A stretch of 64,000 nucleotides of DNA, from contig NZ_MVOL01000006.1 in the NCBI RefSeq assembly GCF_002018875.1, forward strand, positions 62,001 to 126,000, written 5' to 3'. A program made the translations under genes and the position numbers. The DNA is from Pseudomonas sp. MF4836 (GTDB taxonomy: Bacteria; Pseudomonadota; Gammaproteobacteria; Pseudomonadales; Pseudomonadaceae). Positions 55,415 through 64,000 of the stretch are shown piece after piece. The stretch's first letter is position 1. Each line of letters starts with the position of its first letter. The notes below the pieces were generated by a model. It made no database searches. It worked only from the letters and a program-made list of their open reading frames with translations, and was not told the DNA's origin.

Positions 55415-56968
55415 TCAGGCCTTGCGTGCCCGCAGGCTGCGCCACATGGCGGCCACCAGCAGCAGGCTGACCAGGGCCCAGGTCCAGGCCTGCTGGTTTT
55501 GCAGGCCTTCGCGATACAGCTGCGGAGCAATCCCGGCGCCGACGATAAAGGTCAGCAGGGCGATCTCGCGGCGTGGCACCCGTACCGGGCGGCACAGGTA
55601 GACCAGGGCCGGCAGCACCAGGGCCGCACTCGGGAAGCTGCGATAGCGCGGGTCGAACACCAGCTCCAGCATCATCACCGCGGCCGCGAAACCGGCGGCG
55701 GTGAGCAACCAGCCAGCGCGTTTCTCCAAGGCAGCGAAGGCGCATCCACGCCAGCCGCTGCGGGTACTCAGGGTCAGGGCCGCGTGGGCCAGCACCAGCA
55801 GGTTCAGGCCCAGCAGCAGCGCGGCCCAGAACCACTCGCCGGCAAACCGGCTGGTGACCCGCGCCAGCTCGCCCCAGGCCCCGATGGAGCAGGCGGCGAG
55901 GGCGCCCAGCAGTGGCAGCACCAGCGCCGCGCGGGTGCTGCGGACACGGCCGCCGAGCAGCAGGGTCACGAGGAAGATCGCCCCGCCCACGCCCAGCCAC
56001 ACTGGCCAGTAAGGCAGGTTGGATACCGAGCCGGCGAGCACGCCCTTGTCCTGGCGGTCGGCATCGAACAGGCCCCAGTAACCGCCGACGGCGCCTTCGC
56101 TGGCGCGCTTCCAGGGTTGGTCGAAGGCTTCAATCAGGTTGTAGTGCCAGCCATTGTGCTCGGCCAGGGCGACGAACCCGCGAATGAACTTGGCTTCATT
56201 GACCCGGCTCGGCAGGGCGGTTTCACGCTGGCGGCCTTCGCTGGGCCAACCCGTTTCGCCGATCATCACGTCCTTGGGCGCGAAGCGGTTGCCGAATACC
56301 TGGCGCACCTCGGCAACGTGGTTCAACGCGGCGTCGATATTGGACGGATCGTCTTCCCAGTACGGCAGCAAGTGGATAGTCAGGAAGTCCACCGCCGGGG
56401 CGATTTCCGGGTGCTTGAGCCAGAACTCCCAGACATCGGCATAGGTCACCGGCTGTTTGACGTTGGCCTTGACCTTGTGGATCAGCTTGGCCAGTTGCGG
56501 GCCGGTGACTTCCTTGCGCAGCAGGGCTTCGTTGCCGACGATCACCGAACTCACCACATCCGGGTTGGCGTTGGCCGAGGCGATCAGCAGGTCGACTTCT
56601 TTTTCGGTGTCCACCGGGTTGCTGTTGACCCAGGCGCCGATCATCAGCTTCAGGCCGTGCTTGCGCGCCAGGTCCGGCAGGGCTTCAAGGCCGGTCATGG
56701 AATAGGTGCGGATGCACTCGAAGCGGGTGGCCAGCAGCGCCAGGTCGGCGTCCATGCGCTCCGGGCGCAGTTTGAACGGCTGGTCGAACGGTGACTGGTC
56801 TTTATCGAAAGGGGTGTAGGAGGCGCATTGCAGCTTGTGGCTGGCGCTGGCGACGTCGGGCAGCAACACCGGCTGGCCGAGGCCGTACCAGAAGCCGCAG
56901 ATCGCAAACAGGCCAAGCAGGCAGGCAAATAAATAGGGCAGGACAGGGAAGCGGGCTATCGCGGGCAT
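55415..56968 (-). CDS. Membrane-anchored GH17 beta-glucan enzyme
   Basis: From ATG 56968 the 517-residue protein has an N-terminal membrane anchor (about 8-30) and a periplasmic GH17 domain with the acid/base Glu147 in VIVGNEALL and the nucleophile Glu238 in MIGETGWPSEG. About six to eight C-terminal transmembrane helices (about 310-510) follow. Such proteins in Pseudomonas are annotated as beta-glucan synthesis or transglycosylation enzymes, possibly for periplasmic glucans. A frame extending to 57046 has no signal-like start. Confidence 0.85.
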   Translation of the reverse strand: MPAIARFPVLPYLFACLLGLFAICGFWYGLGQPVLLPDVASASHKLQCASYTPFDKDQSPFDQPFKLRPERMDADLALLATRFECIRTYSMTGLEALPDLARKHGLKLMIGAWVNSNPVDTEKEVDLLIASANANPDVVSSVIVGNEALLRKEVTGPQLAKLIHKVKANVKQPVTYADVWEFWLKHPEIAPAVDFLTIHLLPYWEDDPSNIDAALNHVAEVRQVFGNRFAPKDVMIGETGWPSEGRQRETALPSRVNEAKFIRGFVALAEHNGWHYNLIEAFDQPWKRASEGAVGGYWGLFDADRQDKGVLAGSVSNLPYWPVWLGVGGAIFLVTLLLGGRVRSTRAALVLPLLGALAACSIGAWGELARVTSRFAGEWFWAALLLGLNLLVLAHAALTLSTRSGWRGCAFAALEKRAGWLLTAAGFAAAVMMLELVFDPRYRSFPSAALVLPALVYLCRPVRVPRREIALLTFIVGAGIAPQLYREGLQNQQAWTWALVSLLLVAAMWRSLRARKA

Positions 56969-57172
56969 GGTCAGGCCGTCTGGGAGCAAAGCCGGGCATC
57001 TTACCTGCATTTGCCGCTGGCTTGGGGCGCCGCATGATTTTGACATGCAAAGTTCGGGCGGGATCGGTATCTGCCCTGGAAGCGGCAGGATTGCTGGCTA
57101 TCTGATGTCGTTGCTGGCTGCCTTGAGGTCGCAGACAGAGCAGGTTGCAGATGGCCGCAGGTTGATGATCGA

Positions 57173-57195
57173 AACATCAGTACTCCGCTGATGTT
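57173..57195. promoter_or_regulatory. Inverted repeat in the GH17-betX gap
   Basis: AACATCAG (57173-57180) and CTGATGTT (57188-57195) form an 8-bp perfect inverted repeat with a seven-base centre. It lies in the 329-base divergent gap 56969-57297, where I see no gene. It could be an operator for the betaine-binding protein gene about 100 bases downstream; GbdR control is known for betX in P. aeruginosa, but the site cannot be assigned. Confidence 0.4.
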
Positions 57196-57297
57196 CGAAC
57201 GGGTTTTGTGGTGAGCGTGAAGGGGGCGCCGTGCACCAGAACAATAGGTTGACGCGGCTCGGCATCCGTCGGGCGCAGCACTTTCGGGGAAGTAACG

Positions 57298-58149
57298 ATG
57301 AAGATGCGACGACTCTTAGGCGCAGGTGCCGCTCTGGTACTTGCGATCAGCTCCACCCTGGCCAGCGCCGACAGCAAAACCCTGAGCATCGGCTATGTCG
57401 ACGGTTGGTCGGACAGCGTGGCGACTACCCATGTAGCGGCTGAAGTGATCAAGCAGAAGCTCGGTTATGACGTCAAATTGCAAGCCGTCGCGACCGGGAT
57501 CATGTGGCAGGGCGTCGCCACCGGCAAACTCGATGCCATGCTGTCGGCCTGGCTGCCAGTGACCCATGGCGAATACTGGGCGAAGAACAAGGACAAGGTG
57601 GTCGACTACGGCCCCAACTTCAAGGACGCGAAAATCGGTCTGATCGTGCCGGAGTATGTGAAAGCCAAGTCCATCGCCGACCTCAAGGACGACACCAGCT
57701 TCAAGAACAAGATTGTCGGCATCGACGCCGGATCGGGTGTGATGCTCAAGACCGACCAGGCGATCAAGGATTACGGCCTCGATTACAAACTGCAGGCCAG
57801 TTCGGGGGCGGCGATGATTGCCGAGCTGACCCGTGCCGAAGAGAAAAACGAATCGATTGCCGTCACCGGCTGGGTGCCGCACTGGATGTTCGCCAAGTGG
57901 AAACTGCGCTTCCTCGACGACCCGAAAGGCGTGTATGGCGCGGCTGAAACCGTCAACAGCATCGGCAGCAAGGGCCTGGAGAAGAAGGCGCCGGAAGTCG
58001 TGGCCTTCCTGAAAAAGTTCCAATGGGCCTCGAAAGACGAAATCGGCGAAGTCATGTTGGCCATTCAGGACGGTGCCAAGCCTGATGTAGCTGCGAAAGA
58101 GTGGGTGGCCAAACACCCGGAGCGCGTCGCGGAGTGGACTGCTAAATAA
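57298..58149 (+). CDS. betX: Glycine betaine/choline-type ABC substrate-binding protein (BetX-like)
   Basis: The 283-residue protein has a signal peptide ending LASAD (about 25) and an OpuAC-type binding domain with Trp residues for quaternary amines (GYVDGWSDS, GIMWQG, MLSAWLPVTHGEYW, GWVPHWMFAKWKL). It stands alone without permease genes and is followed by yjcH-actP-like genes, the same order as PA3236-PA3235-PA3234 (betX region). The precise ligand (betaine, choline or carnitine) is not settled by sequence. Confidence 0.85.
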   Translation: MKMRRLLGAGAALVLAISSTLASADSKTLSIGYVDGWSDSVATTHVAAEVIKQKLGYDVKLQAVATGIMWQGVATGKLDAMLSAWLPVTHGEYWAKNKDKVVDYGPNFKDAKIGLIVPEYVKAKSIADLKDDTSFKNKIVGIDAGSGVMLKTDQAIKDYGLDYKLQASSGAAMIAELTRAEEKNESIAVTGWVPHWMFAKWKLRFLDDPKGVYGAAETVNSIGSKGLEKKAPEVVAFLKKFQWASKDEIGEVMLAIQDGAKPDVAAKEWVAKHPERVAEWTAK

Positions 58150-58177
58150 TCGACGAAGCGTCTAGATTAGGCTTCTC

Positions 58178-58217
58178 AAGGCTGCTCGGTGTTCGCACCG
58201 GGCGGCCTTTGTTTTTT
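58178..58217 (+). terminator. Terminator after betX-like gene
   Basis: AAGGC...GCCTT and CGGTG...CACCG form a two-part stem with loop TTCG, followed by TTTGTTTTTT. It isolates the binding-protein gene from the following symporter pair. Confidence 0.85.
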
Positions 58218-58240
58218 CTTGGGGATAAATTGGCGTCATG

Positions 58241-58269
58241 ACTAATGTCGTTCTAATACTAAGGTCGTC
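58241..58269. promoter_or_regulatory. Direct repeats upstream of yjcH-actP
   Basis: ACTAATGTCGTT (58241-58252) and ACTAAGGTCGTC (58258-58269) agree at 10 of 12 positions with a 17-base period. They lie about 70-100 bases upstream of the DUF485 gene and could be activator half-sites. In Pseudomonas actP is under the CrbS/CrbR (MxtR/ErdR) system, a candidate for this site. Confidence 0.45.
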
Positions 58270-58340
58270 TGGAACCTGCTCCATAGCCGCATAGAGTGGA
58301 ATGCGTTCCAACTAAAATCTGTGCTGCGAGGATAAAAACA

Positions 58341-58652
58341 ATGAACGACAGCATTTACCTCTCGATTCAAAACAGCCCGCGTTTCAAGGAGCTGGTCAGC
58401 AAGAGAGAGCGGTTCGCCTGGATTCTTTCGGCGATCATGCTTGGGCTTTACTCGGGCTTCATTCTATTGATCGCCTATGGACCTCAGATCCTTGGCGCCA
58501 AACTCAGTCCAACGTCATCCATCACCTGGGGCATTCCCATCGGTGTCGGGCTGATTCTTTCGGCCTTTGTGCTGACGGCTATCTACGTACGACGCGCCAA
58601 TGGCGAATTCGACGACCTGAACAATGCGATTCTCAAGGAGGCTCAGCAATGA
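58341..58652 (+). CDS. yjcH: DUF485 membrane protein (YjcH-like)
   Basis: The 103-residue protein has two transmembrane helices (about 23-45 and 60-82) and the DUF485 motif [19 protein letters not shown]. It always accompanies ActP-type symporters and may be an accessory subunit. ATG 58341 is the start. The stop overlaps the symporter ATG. Confidence 0.92.
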   Translation: MNDSIYLSIQNSPRFKELVSKRERFAWILSAIMLGLYSGFILLIAYGPQILGAKLSPTSSITWGIPIGVGLILSAFVLTAIYVRRANGEFDDLNNAILKEAQQ

Positions 58653-60307
58653 TCCGGCGTCTATTGGCATTACTGGGCGTCGCGGCCTTTGCTCCAAGTG
58701 TCTGGGCGGCTGAAGCCCTGACTGGCGAAGTGCATAAACAACCACTCAACGTTTCCGCGATCATCATGTTTGTGGTGTTTGTCGGTGCAACCTTGTGCAT
58801 CACCTACTGGGCCTCCAAGCGCAACAAGTCGGCGGCCGACTACTATGCGGCAGGCGGCAAGATCACCGGTTTCCAGAACGGCCTGGCCATCGCCGGCGAC
58901 TACATGTCGGCGGCGTCCTTCCTGGGTATTTCCGCGCTGGTGTTCACCTCCGGTTATGACGGCCTGATCTACTCGATTGGCTTCCTGGTGGGCTGGCCGA
59001 TCATTTTGTTCCTGATCGCCGAGCGCCTGCGCAACCTGGGCAAATACACCTTTGCCGACGTGGCGTCCTACCGCCTCGGGCAAACCCAGATCCGCTCCCT
59101 GTCGGCCTGTGGCTCGCTGGTGGTGGTGGCGTTCTACCTGATCGCGCAGATGGTAGGTGCCGGCAAGCTGATCCAGCTGCTGTTCGGCCTCGACTACCAC
59201 GTGGCGGTGATCCTGGTGGGGATCCTGATGTGCCTGTACGTGCTGTTCGGCGGCATGCTGGCGACCACCTGGGTACAGATCATCAAGGCTGTGCTGCTGC
59301 TGTCCGGTGCCTCGTTCATGGCACTGATGGTGATGAAACACGTCAATTTCGACTTCAACGCGCTGTTTGCCGAGGCGATCAAGGTTCACCCCAAAGGTGA
59401 AGCGATCATGAGCCCGGGCGGCCTGGTGAAGGATCCGATCTCGGCCTTCTCCCTTGGTCTGGCATTGATGTTCGGTACCGCTGGCCTGCCACACATCCTG
59501 ATGCGCTTCTTCACCGTGAGTGACGCGAAAGAAGCTCGCAAAAGCGTGCTGTATGCCACTGGTTTCATCGGTTACTTCTACATCCTGACCTTTATCATCG
59601 GCTTCGGCGCGATCCTGCTGGTCAGCACCAACCCGGCCTTCAAGGACGCTGCTGGCGCGCTGTTGGGCGGCAACAACATGGCGGCGGTGCACCTGGCCAA
59701 TGCCGTAGGCGGCAGCGTGTTCCTGGGCTTCATCTCGGCGGTGGCCTTCGCCACCATTCTGGCGGTGGTTGCCGGCTTGACCCTGGCAGGCGCTTCGGCG
59801 GTGTCTCACGACCTGTATGCCAGCGTGATCAAGAAAGGCAAGGCCAACGAGAAGGATGAAATCCGCGTCTCGAAGATCACCACCATCGCGCTGGGCGTCC
59901 TGGCGATCGGCCTGGGCATCCTGTTCGAAAGCCAAAACATCGCGTTCATGGTCGGCCTGGCGTTCTCCATTGCCGCCAGCTGCAACTTCCCGGTACTGCT
60001 GCTCTCGATGTACTGGAAGAAGCTCACCACCCGTGGCGCCATGATCGGCGGCTGGCTGGGGCTGGTCAGTGCGGTTGGCCTGATGATCCTGGGCCCAACC
60101 ATCTGGGTGCAGATCCTGCATCACGAGAAGGCGATCTTCCCGTACGAGTACCCGGCATTGTTCTCGATGATCATTGCCTTCGTCGGGATCTGGTTCTTCT
60201 CCATCACTGACAAGTCGGCAGCTGCGGAAAATGAGCGGGCGCTGTTCTTCCCGCAATTCGTCCGCTCGCAAACCGGTCTTGGCGCCAGTGGGGCGGTGTC
60301 GCACTAA
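58649..60307 (+). CDS. actP: Sodium:solute symporter, acetate permease ActP family
   Basis: The 552-residue protein has a signal-like N-terminus and about 13 transmembrane segments. It has SSS-family motifs such as [32 protein letters not shown] and [16 protein letters not shown]. The sequence fits ActP-like carriers of acetate, pyruvate or other short carboxylates. The yjcH-actP pair without acs, next to a betX-like gene, corresponds to the P. aeruginosa PA3234-type paralog, so the substrate is uncertain. Confidence 0.9.
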   Translation: MIRRLLALLGVAAFAPSVWAAEALTGEVHKQPLNVSAIIMFVVFVGATLCITYWASKRNKSAADYYAAGGKITGFQNGLAIAGDYMSAASFLGISALVFTSGYDGLIYSIGFLVGWPIILFLIAERLRNLGKYTFADVASYRLGQTQIRSLSACGSLVVVAFYLIAQMVGAGKLIQLLFGLDYHVAVILVGILMCLYVLFGGMLATTWVQIIKAVLLLSGASFMALMVMKHVNFDFNALFAEAIKVHPKGEAIMSPGGLVKDPISAFSLGLALMFGTAGLPHILMRFFTVSDAKEARKSVLYATGFIGYFYILTFIIGFGAILLVSTNPAFKDAAGALLGGNNMAAVHLANAVGGSVFLGFISAVAFATILAVVAGLTLAGASAVSHDLYASVIKKGKANEKDEIRVSKITTIALGVLAIGLGILFESQNIAFMVGLAFSIAASCNFPVLLLSMYWKKLTTRGAMIGGWLGLVSAVGLMILGPTIWVQILHHEKAIFPYEYPALFSMIIAFVGIWFFSITDKSAAAENERALFFPQFVRSQTGLGASGAVSH

Positions 60308-60351
60308 GGTAGCAAGAGGTATCGGCTTCTATATATAAGCGGCGTTACCCG

Positions 60352-60387
60352 AAAAATGCCCCAATCGAGAGACTGGGGTATTTTTTT
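60352..60387 (+). terminator. Terminator after actP-like gene
   Basis: AAAAATGCCCCAATC and GACTGGGGTATTTTT form a stem with one G-U pair and one mismatch around loop GAGA, ending in a T-run. Confidence 0.88.
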
Positions 60388-60416
60388 GCCTGGGGGGAGG
60401 GCTGGGGTGAGGCGGA

Positions 60417-60497
60417 GATCGAGCGCAGCCTGAGGCGGTGGTTACAGAGGGTGGGGGCGCTGTCGGTATGCTGTAGCCGTTGCCACAGCCTGCGCGG
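60417..60497. repeat. Inverted REP pair between actP and gltA
   Basis: A REP-like unit (60417-60446) contains GAGCGCAGCCTGAGGCGGTG; its inverted partner (60472-60497) contains TGTAGCCGTTGCCACAGCCT followed by GCGCGG. Both diverge from the 50775 pair. They lie between the actP and gltA terminators, so they interrupt no gene. Confidence 0.65.
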
Positions 60498-60528
60498 GTT
60501 GTAAGGTTGTCGACCTTTATCCCGGACA

Positions 60529-60553
60529 CAAAAACGGCCTCTAAAGAGGCCGT
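60529..60553 (-). terminator. Terminator after gltA
   Basis: Read on the - strand, ACGGCCTC-TTTA-GAGGCCGT forms an 8-bp stem followed by TTTT. It lies 37 bases after the gltA stop. Confidence 0.85.
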
Positions 60554-60589
60554 AATCGCTGCTGCTAAGACGTTATCGCAAGGCAGATC

Positions 60590-61879
60590 TTATTTGCGGT
60601 CTTCCAGCTTGGTGATATCACGCGACTCGTAACCGGTGTACAGCTGGCGCGGGCGGCCGATCTTGTACGGGCTGGAGAGCATTTCTTTCCAGTGGGAGAT
60701 CCAGCCAACAGTCCGCGCCAGGGCGAAGATCACGGTGAACATGCTGGTTGGAATGCCGATCGCCTTGAGGATGATCCCCGAGTAGAAGTCGACGTTCGGG
60801 TACAGCGAGCGTTCGATGAAATACGGGTCGGTCAGGGCGATCTCTTCCAGGCGCATGGCCAGTTCGAGTTGCGGATCGTTGTTGATCCCCAGTTCCTTGA
60901 GCACTTCGTCGCAGGTCTGCTTCATTACCGTGGCGCGCGGGTCGCGGTTCTTGTAAACCCGGTGACCGAAGCCCATCAGCTTGAACGGATCGTTCTTGTC
61001 CTTGGCCTTGGCGATGAATTTGTCGATGTTCGAGACATCGCCGATTTCATCGAGCATGGTCAGCACGGCTTCGTTGGCGCCGCCGTGGGCAGGGCCCCAG
61101 AGCGCGGCGATACCGGCAGCGATACAGGCGAACGGGTTGGCACCCGAGGAGCCGGCCAGGCGCACGGTGGACGTCGAGGCATTCTGTTCGTGGTCGGCGT
61201 GGAGGATGAAGATCCGGTCCATCGCCTTGGCCAGTACCGGGCTGATCGGTTTGATCTCGCACGGGGTGTTGAACATCATGTGCAGGAAGTTTTCCGCGTA
61301 CGTCAGGTCGTTGCGCGGGTACATCATGGGCTGGCCCATGGAGTACTTGTAAACCATCGCTGCCAGGGTCGGCATCTTGGCGACCAGACGGATCGCGGAG
61401 ATTTCGCGATGCTGCGGGTTATTGATGTCCAGGGAGTCGTGGTAGAACGCCGAGAGGGCGCCGACTACGCCGCACATGACGGCCATCGGGTGAGCATCGC
61501 GACGGAAGCCGTTGAAGAAGGTCTTCAACTGCTCGTGGACCATGGTGTGGTTTTTCACGGTGCTGACGAACTGGGCCTTCTGTTCCGCTGTTGGCAGTTC
61601 GCCATTAAGCAGCAGGTAGCAGGTTTCCAGATAGTCCGACTTTTCAGCCAACTGCTCGATCGGATAGCCGCGGTGCAACAGGATGCCGTTGTCGCCGTCG
61701 ATGTAGGTGATTTTCGACTCGCAGGAAGCGGTCGACATGAAGCCAGGGTCAAAGGTGAAGCGGCCCGTGGCCGTCAGGCCCCGAACATCAATAACATCGG
61801 GACCAACGGTGCCGGTTAAAATGGGCAGCTCGACGGGGGCTGCGCCCTCGATGATCAACTGCGCTTTTTTGTCAGCCAT
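60590..61879 (-). CDS. gltA: Citrate synthase
   Basis: Citrate synthase condenses acetyl-CoA and oxaloacetate. The 429-residue protein is the type II (hexameric, NADH-sensitive) form. It has an N-terminal regulatory domain, [23 protein letters not shown], the catalytic His region [25 protein letters not shown] and the catalytic Asp in the C-terminal PNVDFYSG segment. It is divergent from sdhC, as in other gamma-proteobacteria. Confidence 0.97.
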   Translation of the reverse strand: MADKKAQLIIEGAAPVELPILTGTVGPDVIDVRGLTATGRFTFDPGFMSTASCESKITYIDGDNGILLHRGYPIEQLAEKSDYLETCYLLLNGELPTAEQKAQFVSTVKNHTMVHEQLKTFFNGFRRDAHPMAVMCGVVGALSAFYHDSLDINNPQHREISAIRLVAKMPTLAAMVYKYSMGQPMMYPRNDLTYAENFLHMMFNTPCEIKPISPVLAKAMDRIFILHADHEQNASTSTVRLAGSSGANPFACIAAGIAALWGPAHGGANEAVLTMLDEIGDVSNIDKFIAKAKDKNDPFKLMGFGHRVYKNRDPRATVMKQTCDEVLKELGINNDPQLELAMRLEEIALTDPYFIERSLYPNVDFYSGIILKAIGIPTSMFTVIFALARTVGWISHWKEMLSSPYKIGRPRQLYTGYESRDITKLEDRK

Positions 61880-61937
61880 GTGGCCTCCTATTTATGCTTG
61901 AAATCATCAGACAGACCCCCCACGCAGGGCCCGCACC

Positions 61938-61965
61938 ACTATAGTGAGATAAATCTGAATGTCAA
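61938..61965 (-). promoter_or_regulatory. Sigma-70 promoter of gltA
   Basis: On the - strand a perfect -35 TTGACA (61965-61960) is followed after 16 bases by -10 TATAGT (61943-61938). It lies about 60 bases upstream of the gltA ATG. Confidence 0.85.
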
Positions 61966-62079
61966 TTTGCCTAAAGTCTTGCCCCAGAAGGCTTTAACCG
62001 TACTTTTTCCTCGAAATTCCCTGCCATTTACGCCTTTTATACTCGTAACGCAATGCGCTATTAGGGGAAGGCGTTTGCG

Positions 62080-62108
62080 TTGTCATTAGTAGCCTAACTG
62101 TCTATACT
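62080..62108 (+). promoter_or_regulatory. Sigma-70 promoter of sdhCDA
   Basis: TTGTCA (62080-62085) and TATACT (62103-62108) are separated by exactly 17 bases. The leader to the sdhC GTG would be about 125-130 bases. Between this and the gltA promoter I see no further gene in the 363-base gap. Confidence 0.8.
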
Positions 62109-62242
62109 CGGCCACCGACCGCCATGGGCTTTTGGGCCTGTTTTGATGGGGGTCGCACTCCCTGGGTGGTGGTTACCTGACCAGTGCACTCCCCAACAAC
62201 TTTGCCCTGATTGTTAGGGGCTCTTCAGTGTGAAAAAAAGCC

Positions 62243-62617
62243 GTGAATAGCCAACGACCTGTAAACCTAGACCTAAGGACCATCAAACTCCCCATTACTG
62301 GCGTTACGTCATTTCTCCACCGTGTTTCCGGCATCATCCTCTTCCTGGGCCTTGGCATCATGCTTTATGCATTGGGCAAATCCCTGGGTTCCGAGGAAGG
62401 TTTCGCCGAGGTGAAGGCATGCTTGACCAGCCCGCTGGCCAAATTCGTTGCGTGGGGCCTGCTGTCCGCCTTGCTGTATCACTTGGTGGCCGGTGTACGC
62501 CATCTGATCATGGACATGGGCATCGGTGAGACGCTGGAAGGCGGCAAGCTGGGCTCGAAAATCGTTATCGCCGTATCCGTGGTGATCATCGTTCTGGCGG
62601 GAGTTTGGATATGGTAA
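62243..62617 (+). CDS. sdhC: Succinate dehydrogenase cytochrome b556 subunit SdhC
   Basis: SdhC anchors complex II and holds heme b with SdhD. From GTG 62243 the 124-residue protein has three transmembrane helices and the heme-ligand region SALLYHLVAGVRHLIMD. An upstream GTG at 62230 has a better ribosome-binding site (AGGGG) but runs through an A7 tract that puts it out of frame. The stop overlaps the sdhD start. Confidence 0.94.
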   Translation: MNSQRPVNLDLRTIKLPITGVTSFLHRVSGIILFLGLGIMLYALGKSLGSEEGFAEVKACLTSPLAKFVAWGLLSALLYHLVAGVRHLIMDMGIGETLEGGKLGSKIVIAVSVVIIVLAGVWIW

Positions 62618-62979
62618 CTAACGTCACGAACCTGTCGCGTTCGGGCCTCTATGACTGGATGGCGCAACGCGTTTCTGCAGTCGTTCTCGCGGCTTATTTC
62701 ATTTTCCTGATTGGATACCTCGTTGCGAACCCGGGCATGGGCTACGCCCAGTGGCACGCGCTGTTCGCAAACAACGGGATGCGCATCTTCAGTCTGTTGG
62801 CTCTGGTTGCTCTGGGCGCTCACGCCTGGGTCGGCATGTGGACCATTTCGACCGACTACCTGACGCCGATGGCGCTGGGCAAGTCCGCGACTGCAGTACG
62901 TTTCCTTTTCCAGGCAGTATGCGGCGTTGCAATGTTCGCTTACTTCGTCTGGGGTGTGCAGATTCTCTGGGGTATCTGA
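62611..62979 (+). CDS. sdhD: Succinate dehydrogenase membrane anchor SdhD
   Basis: From ATG 62611 the 122-residue protein has three transmembrane helices and the conserved LGAHAWVGMWTISTDYL region with a His that ligates heme or lies near the quinone site. It overlaps sdhC and ends 3 bases before sdhA. Confidence 0.95.
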   Translation: MVTNVTNLSRSGLYDWMAQRVSAVVLAAYFIFLIGYLVANPGMGYAQWHALFANNGMRIFSLLALVALGAHAWVGMWTISTDYLTPMALGKSATAVRFLFQAVCGVAMFAYFVWGVQILWGI

Positions 62980-62982
62980 TTC

Positions 62983-64000
62983 ATGTCTAACATTCCAACT
63001 ATTTCCTTCGACGCCATCATCATTGGTGGCGGCGGCGCCGGCATGCGTGCCGCACTGCAGCTGGCCCAAGGCGGCCACAAGACTGCAGTGATCACCAAGG
63101 TGTTCCCGACCCGTTCGCACACTGTGTCTGCCCAGGGCGGCATCACGTGCGCCATCGCTTCGGCCGACCCGAACGATGACTGGCGCTGGCACATGTACGA
63201 TACCGTCAAGGGTTCCGACTACATCGGTGACCAGGACGCTATCGAATACATGTGTCAGGAAGGCCCGGCTGCGGTCTTCGAACTGGACCACATGGGTCTG
63301 CCGTTCTCGCGTACCGAGCAAGGTCGTATCTACCAGCGTCCATTCGGCGGCCAGTCCAAGGATTACGGTAAAGGTGGCCAGGCTGCCCGTACCTGCGCCG
63401 CGTCCGACCGTACCGGTCACGCGCTGCTGCACACCCTTTATCAGGGCAACCTGAAAGCCGGCACCACGTTCCTGAACGAGTACTACGCGGTTGATCTGGT
63501 CAAGAACGCACAAGGCGAATTCGTCGGTGTGATCGCCATCTGCATCGAAACCGGTGAAACCACCTACATCCGCGCCAAGGCTACGGTTCTGGCGACCGGC
63601 GGTGCAGGTCGTATCTACGCATCGACCACCAATGCCCTGATCAACACCGGTGACGGCGTCGGCATGGCACTGCGTGCAGGCGTTCCGGTACAAGACATCG
63701 AAATGTGGCAGTTCCACCCGACCGGCATCGCCGGCGCCGGTGTACTGGTTACCGAAGGTTGCCGTGGTGAAGGTGGTTACCTGATCAACAAGCACGGCGA
63801 GCGTTTCATGGAGCGTTATGCTCCGAACGCCAAAGACCTTGCCGGCCGTGACGTTGTTGCCCGTTCGATGGTTAAAGAGATCATCGCCGGTAACGGCTGT
63901 GGCCCTAACGGCGACCACGTACTGCTGAAGCTCGATCACCTGGGTGAAGAGGTGCTGCACAGCCGCCTGCCAGGTATCTGCGAGCTGTCCAAGACCTTCG
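62983..64000 (+). CDS. sdhA: Succinate dehydrogenase flavoprotein SdhA (partial, 3' end outside window)
   Basis: SdhA oxidises succinate with covalently bound FAD. The visible 339 residues include the dinucleotide motif [13 protein letters not shown], the FAD-attachment histidine in [26 protein letters not shown] and the active-site segment [21 protein letters not shown]. The gene runs off the right edge at the segment [11 protein letters not shown], well before the usual length of about 590 residues. Confidence 0.97.
   Translation, partial: MSNIPTISFDAIIIGGGGAGMRAALQLAQGGHKTAVITKVFPTRSHTVSAQGGITCAIASADPNDDWRWHMYDTVKGSDYIGDQDAIEYMCQEGPAAVFELDHMGLPFSRTEQGRIYQRPFGGQSKDYGKGGQAARTCAASDRTGHALLHTLYQGNLKAGTTFLNEYYAVDLVKNAQGEFVGVIAICIETGETTYIRAKATVLATGGAGRIYASTTNALINTGDGVGMALRAGVPVQDIEMWQFHPTGIAGAGVLVTEGCRGEGGYLINKHGERFMERYAPNAKDLAGRDVVARSMVKEIIAGNGCGPNGDHVLLKLDHLGEEVLHSRLPGICELSKTF

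Overview
The window reads as a chromosome segment of a fluorescent Pseudomonas (P. fluorescens/protegens/chlororaphis-like). The evidence is high GC, very dense coding with ATGA start/stop overlaps, the Pseudomonas order of flagellar and chemotaxis genes, a complete ccm cytochrome c maturation operon, the gcl-hyi-glxR-ttuD-pykF glyoxylate operon, the gltA/sdh divergent pair, and dispersed REP elements with a GTAGCCGCTGCCG-type core. The species call is inference. I see no phage, insertion sequence, CRISPR array, tRNA or rRNA.

Layout. Positions 1-26.3 kb hold a long flagellar/chemotaxis supercluster on the + strand: the fliH tail, fliI, fliJ, the HsbA-HsbR-HptB signalling module, fliK, fliLMNOPQR-flhB, then flhA, flhF, fleN, fliA, cheY, cheZ, cheA, cheB, motC, motD, a ParA-like ATPase, a ParP-like CheW protein, cheW and a DUF2802 protein. 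Near-perfect sigma-54 promoters precede fliK, fliL and flhA. At 26.3-28.2 kb, on the - strand, lie a second FliK-like protein and a stand-alone FlhB C-terminal-domain protein. Positions 28.4-35.8 kb (+) carry ccmABCDEFGHI and a small lipoprotein. Positions 35.9-43.6 kb are mixed accessory genes: a membrane protein of unknown function, LysR + MFS, a DUF5666 protein, a RidA-like protein, a sulfate-binding protein, a K+ channel with a zinc ribbon and a urea transporter.

Positions 43.6-51.5 kb form a glyoxylate-to-pyruvate operon on the - strand (gcl, hyi, glxR, ttuD, pykF, possibly ending in the urea transporter). It is divergent from a GlcG-like gene and close to a TetR regulator, with two identical TTGTATACAA palindromes in the divergent intergenic region. 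Positions 51.6-57 kb hold a DUF808 membrane protein, an MlaA-like outer-membrane lipid protein overlapping an alpha/beta-hydrolase gene, a small membrane protein and a membrane-anchored GH17 glucan enzyme. Positions 57.3-60.3 kb hold a betaine-binding protein (BetX-like) and the yjcH-actP-type symporter pair. Positions 60.6-64 kb hold citrate synthase divergent from sdhCDA, which runs off the window.

How it fits together. The first 26 kb build the flagellar export gate and switch, set flagellar number and place (FlhF/FleN), supply the late sigma factor FliA, and build the polar chemotaxis array (CheA/W/Z/Y/B, ParA/ParP) plus the second stator (MotC/D). The most interesting points are: four FliM-like motifs in the CheA linker that could act as CheY docking peptides; a palindromic repeat that appears to be inserted in frame at the start of fliP; mutually exclusive hairpins between fliA and cheY; the paired FliK-like/FlhB-tail genes; and the palindromic operators of the glyoxylate operon. 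No wholly unknown multi-gene system was found.
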